A stretch of DNA of 43,744 nucleotides from CAZQCV01 sp964591665 (GTDB taxonomy: Bacteria > Patescibacteriota > Minisyncoccia > Phycocordibacterales > UBA9973): NCBI GenBank assembly GCA_964591665.1, contig CAZQCV010000002.1, forward strand, positions 1 through 43,744. Reading direction: 5' to 3'. The notes beneath the pieces are model-generated. The model worked only from the letters and a program-made list of their open reading frames with translations, made no database searches and was not told the DNA's origin. Positions 7,377-15,358 of this stretch are shown one piece after another. The position numbers and the translations under genes are program-made. How positions within the stretch are numbered: position 1 is the stretch's first letter; every line of letters starts with the position of its first letter.

Positions 7377-8774
7377 TTATTCTAAAACTTGTCTGATATA
7401 CTCAATCAAACCGCTTATTTGTACTCGCTCTTGTTCTCCTGTATCTCGATTACGAATAGTTACAGTATCTTTAAGATTAATAAGATTAACAGTATCCCCA
7501 AGTGTATCAAAGTCTATGACGATACAATACGGTGTACCGATTTCGTCCTGTCGTCGGTAGCGTTTACCGATATTGCCATTATCATCATAGATAACATTAC
7601 CGAATTCTTTTTTAAGCATCATAAACACTTCACGGGCTTTTGTCTGAAGTTCTGGTTTGTTTTTGAGTAGTGGCGAAACCGCTGCAATATATGGCGCAAC
7701 TTTTGGAGACAATTTGAGATACGTGCGTGTTTCTCCGCCAAGTGTATCTTCACGATATGCAGATGAAAGCACTGCGAGTAATGATCGTCCAACACCAAAC
7801 GACGGTTCAATCACATGTGGTACAAATCGTGTTTTTGTTTCTTCGTCAAAGTACGAAAGATCAACTTTTGATGCTTCTGCATGTTTCGTAAGATCATAGT
7901 CAGTTCGATATGCGAGTCCATAGAGCTCTTTGCGACCAAACGGAAAATCAAATTCGAAATCTATAGTACGCTTCGAATAGTGCGCACGATCTTCGTCGGA
8001 AACTTCGAGTTCATGAACACCTTCTTGAGTAAGACCAATATCTTTCGTAAATTCCCAAACCTGTTTTCTGAATTCTTCAAATGCGCGTTCCCAGTCCTCA
8101 GATTTTACAAAGTATTCGATTTCCATTTGTTCGAGTTCACGTACACGGAAAATAAAATCACGTGGAGCAATTTCGTTTCGGAATGCTTTACCAATCTGCG
8201 CCATACCGAAGGGCAACTTTGGATGAAAGGAATCAAGCACGTTTTTAAAATTCACAAACATACCACCTGCAGTTTCTGGACGAAGATAAGAAATAGAACT
8301 ATCGTCTTCGATGGCACCAATGTGCGTCTTGAGCATCATGTTAAACTGACGGACTTCGCCAAGCGCATTCCCATCAGGACTCTTTAAACCTTTTTCTTTT
8401 ATTATCCGATCCATATCTGTAAGTTTCATACCTTTTGGATCAATGTCGTTTGCTTCGAGAAGATGATCTGCGCGATATCGCTTTTTTGTTTCAAGATCTT
8501 CGACAAGTGGATCAGAAAATCCCGCAACGTGTCCTGATGCTTTCCACACCTCTTGGTTCATAAGAATCGCCGCATCCATACCATACATATCTTCACGGTC
8601 GAGTACGAAACGCTTCCACCAAAGATTTTCAATATTCTTTTTGAGTGCTACACCGAGAGGCCCATAGTCCCAGGTCCCTGCAAGACCACCATAGATTTCA
8701 GAGCCTTGATAAATAAATCCGCGTTGTTTACAGAGAGAAACAAGCTTTTCCATAGTTAGTGTATTTTCGTGCAT
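7377..8774 (-). CDS. glyS: Glycyl-tRNA synthetase (single-chain, dimeric type)
   Basis: This class II synthetase charges tRNA-Gly. The 465-residue product matches the single-subunit alpha2 form found in archaea, eukaryotes and many bacteria, not the alpha/beta tetramer. It opens with LVSLCKQRGFIYQGSEIYGG, followed by the motif 2 region (FRNEIAPRDFIFRVRELEQM) and motif 3 near SFGVGRSLLAVL. The anticodon-binding domain is at the C-terminus. It sits 6 nt after the stop of a surface-protein gene, so it is cotranscribed with that gene. No Shine-Dalgarno is seen. The start at 8774 (MHENTLTMEK) is used, though the internal Met eight codons later is equally plausible. Confidence 0.97.
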   Translation of the reverse strand: MHENTLTMEKLVSLCKQRGFIYQGSEIYGGLAGTWDYGPLGVALKKNIENLWWKRFVLDREDMYGMDAAILMNQEVWKASGHVAGFSDPLVEDLETKKRYRADHLLEANDIDPKGMKLTDMDRIIKEKGLKSPDGNALGEVRQFNMMLKTHIGAIEDDSSISYLRPETAGGMFVNFKNVLDSFHPKLPFGMAQIGKAFRNEIAPRDFIFRVRELEQMEIEYFVKSEDWERAFEEFRKQVWEFTKDIGLTQEGVHELEVSDEDRAHYSKRTIDFEFDFPFGRKELYGLAYRTDYDLTKHAEASKVDLSYFDEETKTRFVPHVIEPSFGVGRSLLAVLSSAYREDTLGGETRTYLKLSPKVAPYIAAVSPLLKNKPELQTKAREVFMMLKKEFGNVIYDDNGNIGKRYRRQDEIGTPYCIVIDFDTLGDTVNLINLKDTVTIRNRDTGEQERVQISGLIEYIRQVLE

Positions 8775-8780
8775 ATGGTA

Positions 8781-10709
8781 CTACTGTACCACTTTTTCGT
8801 TTGTTGGGCTATAGTTTTGATCGTTGTAGAGTTTTGTGGTGAGCTGATTCCATTTTGCTTCGAGTTTTGCCGTTGTTGCAGAATCAGTACCTTTTGCTCT
8901 GATTTCTTGTACAAGCACAGGGCTCGTACCAATATCTGAAACAGAAGGAAGGAGTTCTACTTGGAAATACAAAGTCTTCGGAGTCACACCATATCCTGCA
9001 CCACGAGCCACATCACCTGCTTTCCAGACTATCTCACCAGTCCGACTGTCTTGAGTCACATCTGAGTTTGCAGGAGAAAATGTTCCAAGATATTTTACAT
9101 TGATAGGCAATGCTGCACGAACTTCTGTCCCAGAGACTAGATTTGCGGTATTTGTAAGTGTCCACTTAATTGTATACGTAGTTTTTTGATTTGCACGAGG
9201 TGGCAACGGACCAGTATTAGTGAAAGGACCGTTGAAATACGAAGCAGCACCTGTAATCTGGAAATCAGTTGAGAAACGAATTTTTTTGGTATCAGAACTT
9301 GCTGTTTGCTGGAGACCACCACCATCGATAGGAACTTTTGCTGTAATACTTACATCAAGTCCAACTTCAGGTGCACTATTTACTACCGTTCCCTGACTAT
9401 AGAGACCCTTGGTAGCAAAACTAAAACCAAAGGTTCCTGTTTTGCTCGGATCCACCGCTGCGAGTTCTCTATTAGTATTTTTATTCCAGGTTATAGTATT
9501 TTCAGAAGAATTATAATACCCTCCAAAGGCTTGTACTGTTCCTTGATCAATCAACTGGCCCCCGAGTTTGAGTACAATCTCCATATCAGACACTGAGGTT
9601 GAAAGATTATTTGTCCACACAACTTGACCTTGCACGGTTGATTTTGCTTGAGTAACTATTTCTTTTGCAGCACTACCATTAACCAGTAGTCGAGCATCAA
9701 CAGCTGGTCGATCTATTTGCGCAGTGACAAGTTTTGACGCATAGACTGCACCTATGGTTTGAGGGTTATCTTTCGCAGGTTCACCAACATACGCACGAAT
9801 AGTTCTATCTTCACCATCTTCGGCGTTCATAATTCCAGATATTTCTATAGTCTTTGGCTTTCCTGGCTCAATATTCCCTAACGACCATGTATTTTGGAAC
9901 AAGGTAGGTTTCGGATTTGCATCTTTGAATTCAAATCCAACTGGATAATCAACTTTAAGAATCATATTAGGAACCGTTTTCGTAGTATTCGCGGCAACGG
10001 TAATACGAGACTTGTAGGCTTGACCAGAGGCGGTTGTGGTAGGCGCTTCGAGTGTAAGCACAAGTGGCGCAGAACTAATCTTTACAGGGAAAATACGATC
10101 CTTGCGAAACGACACAGTCGAACCAGATACACGGTACTCAAGTGTTAATTTAATTTGCTTCATGCTACCTTCTTCACCGACAAGCATCAATGATAATTTT
10201 TGACGAGCAACTTTTCCAGGGGCTACCGTACCAACAGAGAGACGAGATTTTACAAGATCACTTGGTGCACCAATATCTGCACCTGTTTTAGGATATTCGA
10301 TAATGAGGTCTGCGAGTTCAAGTGGAACAGCGTTTTGGTTTGCTATCTCGACTTCAAGAGGTAGTTCTTCGCCACCTGGTGTAAATGAGTTACCGCGGAC
10401 ATTGATACTTATGTTGTCACTAGAAACCTGATTATTACCCTTGAAGAACGTCCACCCAACAAAACCGAGCGCAATCAAAAAGAAACACACTGCAACAATA
10501 AAAAAGGTTTTGAAAAAATTCCTCGGTGGTGGTGCATCAGTCCCTGAAGTTTCTGGTGCTTGTGGTACACTTTTCCAAAGCTCTTCTACGGTATATCTAT
10601 TTGAATGCAAAACACCTTGTCGTGGACCAGTGACCTTTGCCGTACGACTATATAACTTTTTATTTAAAGAATCGAGACGATTTGGAACGTCATCTTGTGG
10701 TTCTATCAT
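8781..10709 (-). CDS. Membrane-anchored surface protein with beta-sandwich repeats
   Basis: The 642-residue product has a cytoplasmic N-terminal segment of about 65 residues. One transmembrane helix follows (NFFKTFFIVAVCFFLIALGF, about 64-83), and then about 550 residues of extracellular, beta-rich sequence. The outer part has repeated modules with patterns such as PNMILKVDYPVGFEF, SDMEIVLKLGG and TEVRAALPINVKYLG, like DUF11-type or Ig-like surface modules. It ends without a second anchor. The gene heads the operon that contains glyS, an odd partner for a housekeeping enzyme. Its -10 box (TATACT) lies 6 nt before the ATG, predicting a leaderless mRNA. A role in the cell envelope or in attachment to a host cell is inference. 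Confidence 0.8.
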   Translation of the reverse strand: MIEPQDDVPNRLDSLNKKLYSRTAKVTGPRQGVLHSNRYTVEELWKSVPQAPETSGTDAPPPRNFFKTFFIVAVCFFLIALGFVGWTFFKGNNQVSSDNISINVRGNSFTPGGEELPLEVEIANQNAVPLELADLIIEYPKTGADIGAPSDLVKSRLSVGTVAPGKVARQKLSLMLVGEEGSMKQIKLTLEYRVSGSTVSFRKDRIFPVKISSAPLVLTLEAPTTTASGQAYKSRITVAANTTKTVPNMILKVDYPVGFEFKDANPKPTLFQNTWSLGNIEPGKPKTIEISGIMNAEDGEDRTIRAYVGEPAKDNPQTIGAVYASKLVTAQIDRPAVDARLLVNGSAAKEIVTQAKSTVQGQVVWTNNLSTSVSDMEIVLKLGGQLIDQGTVQAFGGYYNSSENTITWNKNTNRELAAVDPSKTGTFGFSFATKGLYSQGTVVNSAPEVGLDVSITAKVPIDGGGLQQTASSDTKKIRFSTDFQITGAASYFNGPFTNTGPLPPRANQKTTYTIKWTLTNTANLVSGTEVRAALPINVKYLGTFSPANSDVTQDSRTGEIVWKAGDVARGAGYGVTPKTLYFQVELLPSVSDIGTSPVLVQEIRAKGTDSATTAKLEAKWNQLTTKLYNDQNYSPTNEKVVQ

Positions 10710-10715
10710 GTTCTT

Positions 10716-10721
10716 AGTATA
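10716..10721 (-). promoter_or_regulatory. -10 box TATACT, 6 nt before ATG (leaderless)
   Basis: The box ends 6 nt before the surface-protein ATG at 10709. The -35 position (about 10739-10744, TTTATT) falls in the T-tail of the recO terminator. Confidence 0.65.
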
Positions 10722-10743
10722 CCGAAAAAATACAAAATAATAA

Positions 10744-10773
10744 ACAAAGTCATCTTGCTAGAGATGACTTTGT
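10744..10773 (-). terminator. recO terminator, overlapping the end of recO
   Basis: A perfect 12-bp stem (ACAAAGTCATCT / AGATGACTTTGT) surrounds the recO stop codon (10758-10760) and is followed on the minus strand by TTATTATTTTG. Its 5' arm encodes the last residues of RecO. Confidence 0.85.
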
Positions 10774-11333
10774 CGGAACGCACGGTTTATATCTTGTATA
10801 TATTGAGCACTATGGAATTCTTTTGATGTTATATGCTCCATGATCGCTTCATGTGTCAGTGCAAAATTATCTCGTCGTGTGGTATACCCAAGATACGAGA
10901 GAAGACTGTGCATAAAATAAATTTCTGCTCGATGCAGATACGGTTGCGCTTCTGACGTCGAGACAAAACTACAAAATGTCTGTACAGTTCCCCATAGTTC
11001 TTCATCTGGTTCATCTTTCGGTGCCATGCGTTTCATTACAAGTACAAACCGAGACCAGAGACGTCGTCCAGATTGTGTACGTAGTAACTGTTGAAACCCA
11101 TTTTCTGGAATCGCAGATGTTACCTGCCACATGTCTTTTGCTTTTATAAGATCAAGCATAATGTGTGAGCCAATCTGAAGTGCATAGCGAAGTTTTGATT
11201 GATGCGCACGTACACCATGAGCAACTGCATAGAGCAGTCCGAGTTCTTTCGTCAATACAAAATACACCATATCGGTCTCTTTGGATGTGGTTGCGTCAAC
11301 AACAATCGCTTCCGTGTGATAGATATGGTGCAT
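10758..11333 (-). CDS. recO: DNA repair protein RecO, short form
   Basis: RecO anneals SSB-coated DNA and helps RecR load RecA during recombinational repair. The 191-residue product has the N-terminal OB-fold start (HHIYHTEAIVVDATTSKETD, then GLLYAVAHGVR) and the helical middle typical of RecO. It is shorter than the usual 230-250 residues and lacks the four-cysteine zinc site found in many RecO proteins. The C-terminus is defined by a stop inside the terminator hairpin. It starts 5 nt after the ileS stop, so it is cotranscribed with ileS and should fall under the same T-box control. Confidence 0.85.
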   Translation of the reverse strand: MHHIYHTEAIVVDATTSKETDMVYFVLTKELGLLYAVAHGVRAHQSKLRYALQIGSHIMLDLIKAKDMWQVTSAIPENGFQQLLRTQSGRRLWSRFVLVMKRMAPKDEPDEELWGTVQTFCSFVSTSEAQPYLHRAEIYFMHSLLSYLGYTTRRDNFALTHEAIMEHITSKEFHSAQYIQDINRAFRQSHL

Positions 11334-11338
11334 ACGTA

Positions 11339-14300
11339 TTACGCAATTTTACTAATAGCAATTTTGAAAGTCAGGTCATCGAATACTATTTCAGATGCAT
11401 CAACTGTTTCATAGATAATCTCCGTAGCGCCAACGGTTTTCATAATATCTGATTTAAAATCTTCAACGATAGATTTACCAGAGTCCGTAGTTTCTACGGT
11501 AAGCTGTATTCGATCATCTGGAGAAAAACCACTGGTTTTCCGCAAATCTTGGATCGCGCGTATAAGTTCACGCATAACACCTTCTCGTTTGAGTTCTGGA
11601 GTAATAGCTGTATCAAGTTTTACACTTATCGCAATGTCATTTTCATAGTAAGCGGTAAACTCCACTTCTTTTACATTGAGTTCATCTTTCAATATTTCTA
11701 CATATAGTACGTTTAGAGGAGCGGCTTTTACTTCGATTTTCCCAAGTGGTTGTCTAACTTTTATATTTGCTTTCTGCCGTGATTCTAGACCAAGAGTCAC
11801 TATGTTACGGATTTTTTGCATATCTTCAAGAACAGAAATATCTACATCTTTTGAATTTTCTGGCCAATCGGTCAAATGCACGCTTTCTGCTTCGCTAGAA
11901 ATTTTTAGTTTTTGCCAGATCTCTTCTGCAATAAATGGTGTAAATGGAGCAAGTACTCGCGCAGTAGTCTTGATCACATAGTATAATGTTTGTTTTGCTT
12001 CTTTATCACCATCTTTGATTCGATCACGTGAACGTCTAAGATACCATGTCGAAATATCATCAACAAAAAGATCAAGTGGTCGAAGTGCTTTGTCGAGTTC
12101 GTATGACTCCATACCATTCGTTACCTGTTCGATGACTTGATTGAGTCTCGCGACGATCCACTGGTCGAGTACATGCATAGATGGACTTACCGTATTTTCT
12201 TCAAGTGAAACATCTCTGTATAGCTCGTAAAACGAAAGTACATTCTCAAGTCTACCGAGAACTTTACTTGCAACCTGTGCAATATCTTTTTCTGAAAGAC
12301 GAAGTTCTTCTGCCTGTACCACCTGACTACCGAGTAGATAATATCTGAGCGCATCTGCTCCATGCTTGTTCACAACCTCCATAAGATCAGGATAATTCTT
12401 GAGACGTTTTGACATTTTCTGTCCATCTTCTGCAAGAATAAGTCCGTTCACAATAACACGTCTATAGGGAGACTGATCAAAGAGCGCAACACCAAGTACC
12501 ATGAGCGAATAAAACCATCCACGTGTCTGATCGAGCCCTTCGGCAATAAAATCAGCAGGATACCGTTGTCTAAAGAGTTTTCCTTCAGGAGTAGTATCGT
12601 CACCCATGTAATGTAGTGACGCAAATGGCATGGACCCTGACTCGAACCAACAGTCAAAGACTTCCGGCACACGAATCATTGGTAGACCTGAATCATCAAC
12701 AAGCACAACGGTATCGATGTATGGACGATGAAGATCAAGTTCGAAGGTACTATTGTGTGGCAATGGAACAAACGAAAGTTCACGCACAGTAGCGTTGCCC
12801 ACAAAGTCTTGTTGATAATTACCATTGTTTGCACCGTATCTAATTCGTATGGTTTCTTCCATATCAGCACCAACAGCAACAGACTGCATCATCCAGAGCG
12901 ATGCACCATGTCCGACGAATAGGATTTTTTCATTCGTGTATGTTTTTTCAACTTCATAAAGACAAGCACCAACACGAGCTTTTACTTCAGCAAGGGTCTC
13001 ACCGCCTTCTGGTCGATGAACAAATCTTTTCCGCTGATCGATAGCACCAGATGCATCATGGAACATCTCAAAATATTCACCCCATGTTCTACCTTCATAG
13101 ATACCAGCATTGATATCAATAAGTCGTTCATCATACACAATAGCGTCTTCAGTGAGACCTAACGTCTCTCGAACAATTTCGGCAGTTTGCTTTGTACGCA
13201 AAAAAGGAGAGGCAATAATTTTGGTTATACCTTTATCTTTGAGATTTACCGCAGACTCTTTAACTTGTTCAACTCCTTTTTCTGTAAGCGGTGTAACTGA
13301 ACCATGTTGATAACTGACGACACCAGCCACATTGCTTTCTGCCTCGCCGTGACGAATCATAAAATACGTATTGTTCGAAGTACGAGTATGTTTCTTTAGA
13401 GTATCCAGACTATTAATAACCACATATTCGCCATTTTGTTTTTTCCAGACAGGTATAGGTGCACCCCAGTATCGTGATCGAGAGATAGCCCAATCACGTG
13501 CACCTTCAAGCCATTTACCAAAACGACCTTCTTGTAAGTGATCAGGAATCCAAGTAACAGTTTTATTGGCTTCAATCAATTTGTCTTTGAGTGCAGTTAC
13601 TTTTACAAACCAAGAACTCGATGCATAATTAAGCAGCGGTGTATCACAACGCCAACAGTGTGGATATGAGTGGGTAATCTTCTGTTTCTCAAAAAGATGA
13701 TGATTATGTGCAAGGTATTTTATGACTTCAATATCACTTGCTTGGTGATTGTCTTTTGGCTTGGCAGGGAGACCAGCGAAGTGTGTTACTTCTGGTGCAA
13801 ACCTTCCATCGGTGCCTACGTGTTTTATAAGCGGAAGTCCGACTTGATCGGCAAGCTCCTTGTCTTCTGCACCAAACGCGGGAGCTTCGTGTGCGATACC
13901 AGTACCAGCATCTGTAGTGACAAAATCTGCATGATAAATCTTCCAAGCATTTTCTTTGTGGGCAATATCAACATGTTGATAGTAATCAAACGGTGGTGTA
14001 TATGATTTCCCAACAAAGGTACTTCCAAGTGCTTCGCGCAAAACGGTATATGTTTTACCCTGTAAGACGTTCGCAACGAGATCCTTTGCTATAACATATT
14101 GTGACTTTTCATCACCTTCAATTTGAACATACACATAAAGAGCATCTTTGTTGAGCGCGAGTGCAACGTTCCCTGGTAATGTCCATGGTGTTGTGGTCCA
14201 TGCAACCATATATGTACCTGGTTCGTCTTTAAGTTCAAATTTTACAAACACCGAAATATCAACAATATCTTTATACCCCTGACTTACTTCAAAGTTTGAA

Positions 14301-14860
14301 AGTGTGGTCTCACATCGAGGACAAAGGTGCATTATTTTGTATCCTTCATACAGTAATCCTTTTTTGTGAAGTTCTGCAAAAGACCACCAAATGGATTCGG
14401 TATAGGTTGCATCCATGGTTTTATAATCATGATCCATGTCCACAAAACGTCCCACACGAGGTACAATATCTTTCCACTCTGAAGCATATTCAAGTACGCT
14501 ACATTGTGCTTCGGTATTAAACCGATCGATACCATAGGTTTCAATATCTTTTTTGGTTTCAAGATTCAACTTCTTTTCAATAAGATTTTCAACAGGCAAT
14601 CCATGGCAATCCCAGCCCCACATACGCGGAACATACTTCCCTCGCATAGTCTGATACCTTGGTATTGCATCTTTTATGGTTCCAGCAAGAATATGTCCAT
14701 AATGAGGAAGTCCGGTACCAAACGGTGGACCATCATAAAACACATACGGGTCTCGACTCGTATCTAAGGTTTTTTCAAAAATAGCGTGCTCTTTCCAAAA
14801 CTGTTCTATATTTTGCTCTCTGAGAGCTCGTTCACTTATGTAATGAGATTGTTCTTGCAT
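11339..14860 (-). CDS. ileS: Isoleucyl-tRNA synthetase with an inserted histidine-phosphatase domain
   Basis: This class I enzyme charges tRNA-Ile and edits Val. The 1173-residue product has the HIGH signature as HYGH (53-56), GWDCHGLPVE (92-101), an editing domain with WTTTPWTLPGN (221-231), KMSKR (815-819) and an anticodon-binding tail, matching the eukaryote-like type. Between SRYWGAPIPVW (462-472) and DLHRPYID (709-716), where relatives have a short linker, there is an insert of about 200 residues. It is a histidine phosphatase (branch 1): RHGE (503-506), SPFLRTKQTAE (551-561), YEGRTWGE and VGHGASL (649-655). All key residues look intact. I start at 14860 (MQEQSHY); the longer frame from 14947 reads through the T-box and its terminator. 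recO follows. Confidence 0.96.
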   Translation of the reverse strand: MQEQSHYISERALREQNIEQFWKEHAIFEKTLDTSRDPYVFYDGPPFGTGLPHYGHILAGTIKDAIPRYQTMRGKYVPRMWGWDCHGLPVENLIEKKLNLETKKDIETYGIDRFNTEAQCSVLEYASEWKDIVPRVGRFVDMDHDYKTMDATYTESIWWSFAELHKKGLLYEGYKIMHLCPRCETTLSNFEVSQGYKDIVDISVFVKFELKDEPGTYMVAWTTTPWTLPGNVALALNKDALYVYVQIEGDEKSQYVIAKDLVANVLQGKTYTVLREALGSTFVGKSYTPPFDYYQHVDIAHKENAWKIYHADFVTTDAGTGIAHEAPAFGAEDKELADQVGLPLIKHVGTDGRFAPEVTHFAGLPAKPKDNHQASDIEVIKYLAHNHHLFEKQKITHSYPHCWRCDTPLLNYASSSWFVKVTALKDKLIEANKTVTWIPDHLQEGRFGKWLEGARDWAISRSRYWGAPIPVWKKQNGEYVVINSLDTLKKHTRTSNNTYFMIRHGEAESNVAGVVSYQHGSVTPLTEKGVEQVKESAVNLKDKGITKIIASPFLRTKQTAEIVRETLGLTEDAIVYDERLIDINAGIYEGRTWGEYFEMFHDASGAIDQRKRFVHRPEGGETLAEVKARVGACLYEVEKTYTNEKILFVGHGASLWMMQSVAVGADMEETIRIRYGANNGNYQQDFVGNATVRELSFVPLPHNSTFELDLHRPYIDTVVLVDDSGLPMIRVPEVFDCWFESGSMPFASLHYMGDDTTPEGKLFRQRYPADFIAEGLDQTRGWFYSLMVLGVALFDQSPYRRVIVNGLILAEDGQKMSKRLKNYPDLMEVVNKHGADALRYYLLGSQVVQAEELRLSEKDIAQVASKVLGRLENVLSFYELYRDVSLEENTVSPSMHVLDQWIVARLNQVIEQVTNGMESYELDKALRPLDLFVDDISTWYLRRSRDRIKDGDKEAKQTLYYVIKTTARVLAPFTPFIAEEIWQKLKISSEAESVHLTDWPENSKDVDISVLEDMQKIRNIVTLGLESRQKANIKVRQPLGKIEVKAAPLNVLYVEILKDELNVKEVEFTAYYENDIAISVKLDTAITPELKREGVMRELIRAIQDLRKTSGFSPDDRIQLTVETTDSGKSIVEDFKSDIMKTVGATEIIYETVDASEIVFDDLTFKIAISKIA
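12767..13369 (-). other. Histidine-phosphatase domain embedded in IleRS (residues about 498-698)
   Basis: The segment carries the catalytic RHG motif with His504, the phosphate-binding Arg555 in SPFLRTKQT, a likely acid in IDINAGIYEG, and the second catalytic His651 in VGHG. These are the hallmarks of the phosphoglycerate mutase/SixA superfamily. It begins just after a short segment that follows the SRYWGAPIPVW motif and ends just before the conserved DLHRPYID, so the synthetase frame is uninterrupted on both sides. Confidence 0.9.
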
Positions 14861-14885
14861 AATATCTTTTGTGTTTTGTGCACAG

Positions 14886-14933
14886 AAAAACTCGTCCACG
14901 CACAACAAGTTATTGTTATACAAGGACGAGTTT
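14886..14933 (-). terminator. Regulated terminator of the ileS T-box leader
   Basis: AAACTCGTCC (14933-14924) pairs with GGACGAGTTT (14897-14888) around a loop that itself contains AACAA/TTGTT, followed by a T-run. Its 5' arm is also needed for the antiterminator, so the two structures exclude each other. Confidence 0.9.
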
Positions 14934-15117
14934 CCCCGCGGTACCACCTTGATTATCCATTACTGGATCAGCTTATAGAATGGGCTCTACTTAGAAATAA
15001 GATATATTTCATTTCTTCCCGAGGCTTCGAGGTGATTAGTCTCATCAACGCCTATATGACTAGCATAGCATTTTATGAGCCTTTTGCAATCATTTGCTTT
15101 ACTTATAGAATAAAGTA
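14886..15117 (-). promoter_or_regulatory. T-box riboswitch controlling ileS-recO
   Basis: The leader carries the canonical T-box sequence AAGGTGGTACCGCGG (14950-14936). CAAGG just upstream of the TGGT bulge pairs with CCTTG downstream (antiterminator helix A1). CGGG-GAAA-CTCG forms the upper helix with a GNRA loop. The UGGU bulge matches an ACCA tRNA end, as expected for tRNA-Ile with discriminator A. A stem of TGATCCA/TGGATAATCA directly upstream fits Stem III, and TGATT...CTCAT / ATGAG...AATCA (about 15090-15033) fits part of Stem I. The specifier cannot be fixed by eye; AUC at 15036-15034 is a candidate. Uncharged tRNA-Ile should stabilise the antiterminator and allow transcription of ileS-recO. 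Confidence 0.88.
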
Positions 15118-15123
15118 TCACAT

Positions 15124-15152
15124 ACTATAGAGACTAGTTACTAGATAACGAA
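15124..15152 (-). promoter_or_regulatory. Candidate promoter of the ileS T-box leader
   Basis: TTCGTT (15147-15152) and TATAGT (15124-15129) lie 17 bp apart on the minus strand, giving a start near 15117 and a leader of about 255 nt. The -35 is weak. The same bases read on the plus strand as TACTAT, a possible -10 for the small gene at 15161. Confidence 0.45.
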
Positions 15153-15160
15153 CTATATAT

Positions 15161-15328
15161 ATGGACACACCACATGATCAGTCAACAGAGGAGAAAGTTT
15201 CCGAAGTTATTGAAACAATCAAAGATATCGCAACAGGAGAAGGTTCAGTGATGGATATACTTGCAGATGAGACTAAGAATCTTGCAGATAAAACAGTAGC
15301 TCCTCTTACAGAAGAACATGACTTATAA
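15161..15328 (+). CDS. Small acidic protein, 55 residues
   Basis: An ATG-to-TAA frame of 55 codons encodes MDTPHDQSTEEKVSEVIETI followed by KDIATGEGSVMDILADETKN and a TVAPLTEEHDL end. It is strongly acidic, lacks cysteine and aromatic residues, and has two likely amphipathic helices (about 10-24 and 30-46). It has its own bidirectional terminator whose stem holds the stop codon, and a possible TACTAT -10 box upstream. It is divergent from the ileS T-box and convergent with argS. I recognise no family. Codon use looks like that of neighbouring genes, so I think it is real, but length alone cannot prove it. Confidence 0.55.
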   Translation: MDTPHDQSTEEKVSEVIETIKDIATGEGSVMDILADETKNLADKTVAPLTEEHDL

Positions 15329-15356
15329 AAACACTCGTCTACGCGAGTGTTTTTAT
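15325..15356. terminator. Bidirectional terminator between the small protein gene and argS
   Basis: ATAAAAACACTCG pairs perfectly with CGAGTGTTTTTAT around a 6-nt loop. It ends 2 nt before the argS stop and contains the stop of the 55-residue gene, so it serves both convergent genes. Confidence 0.88.
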
Positions 15357-15358
15357 AT

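Noticed and set aside
14861..14947. N-terminal extension of IleRS starting with GTG at 14947
   Set aside because: The extra 29 codons run through the T-box core and its terminator, and the conserved protein start is MQEQSHYISE at 14860.
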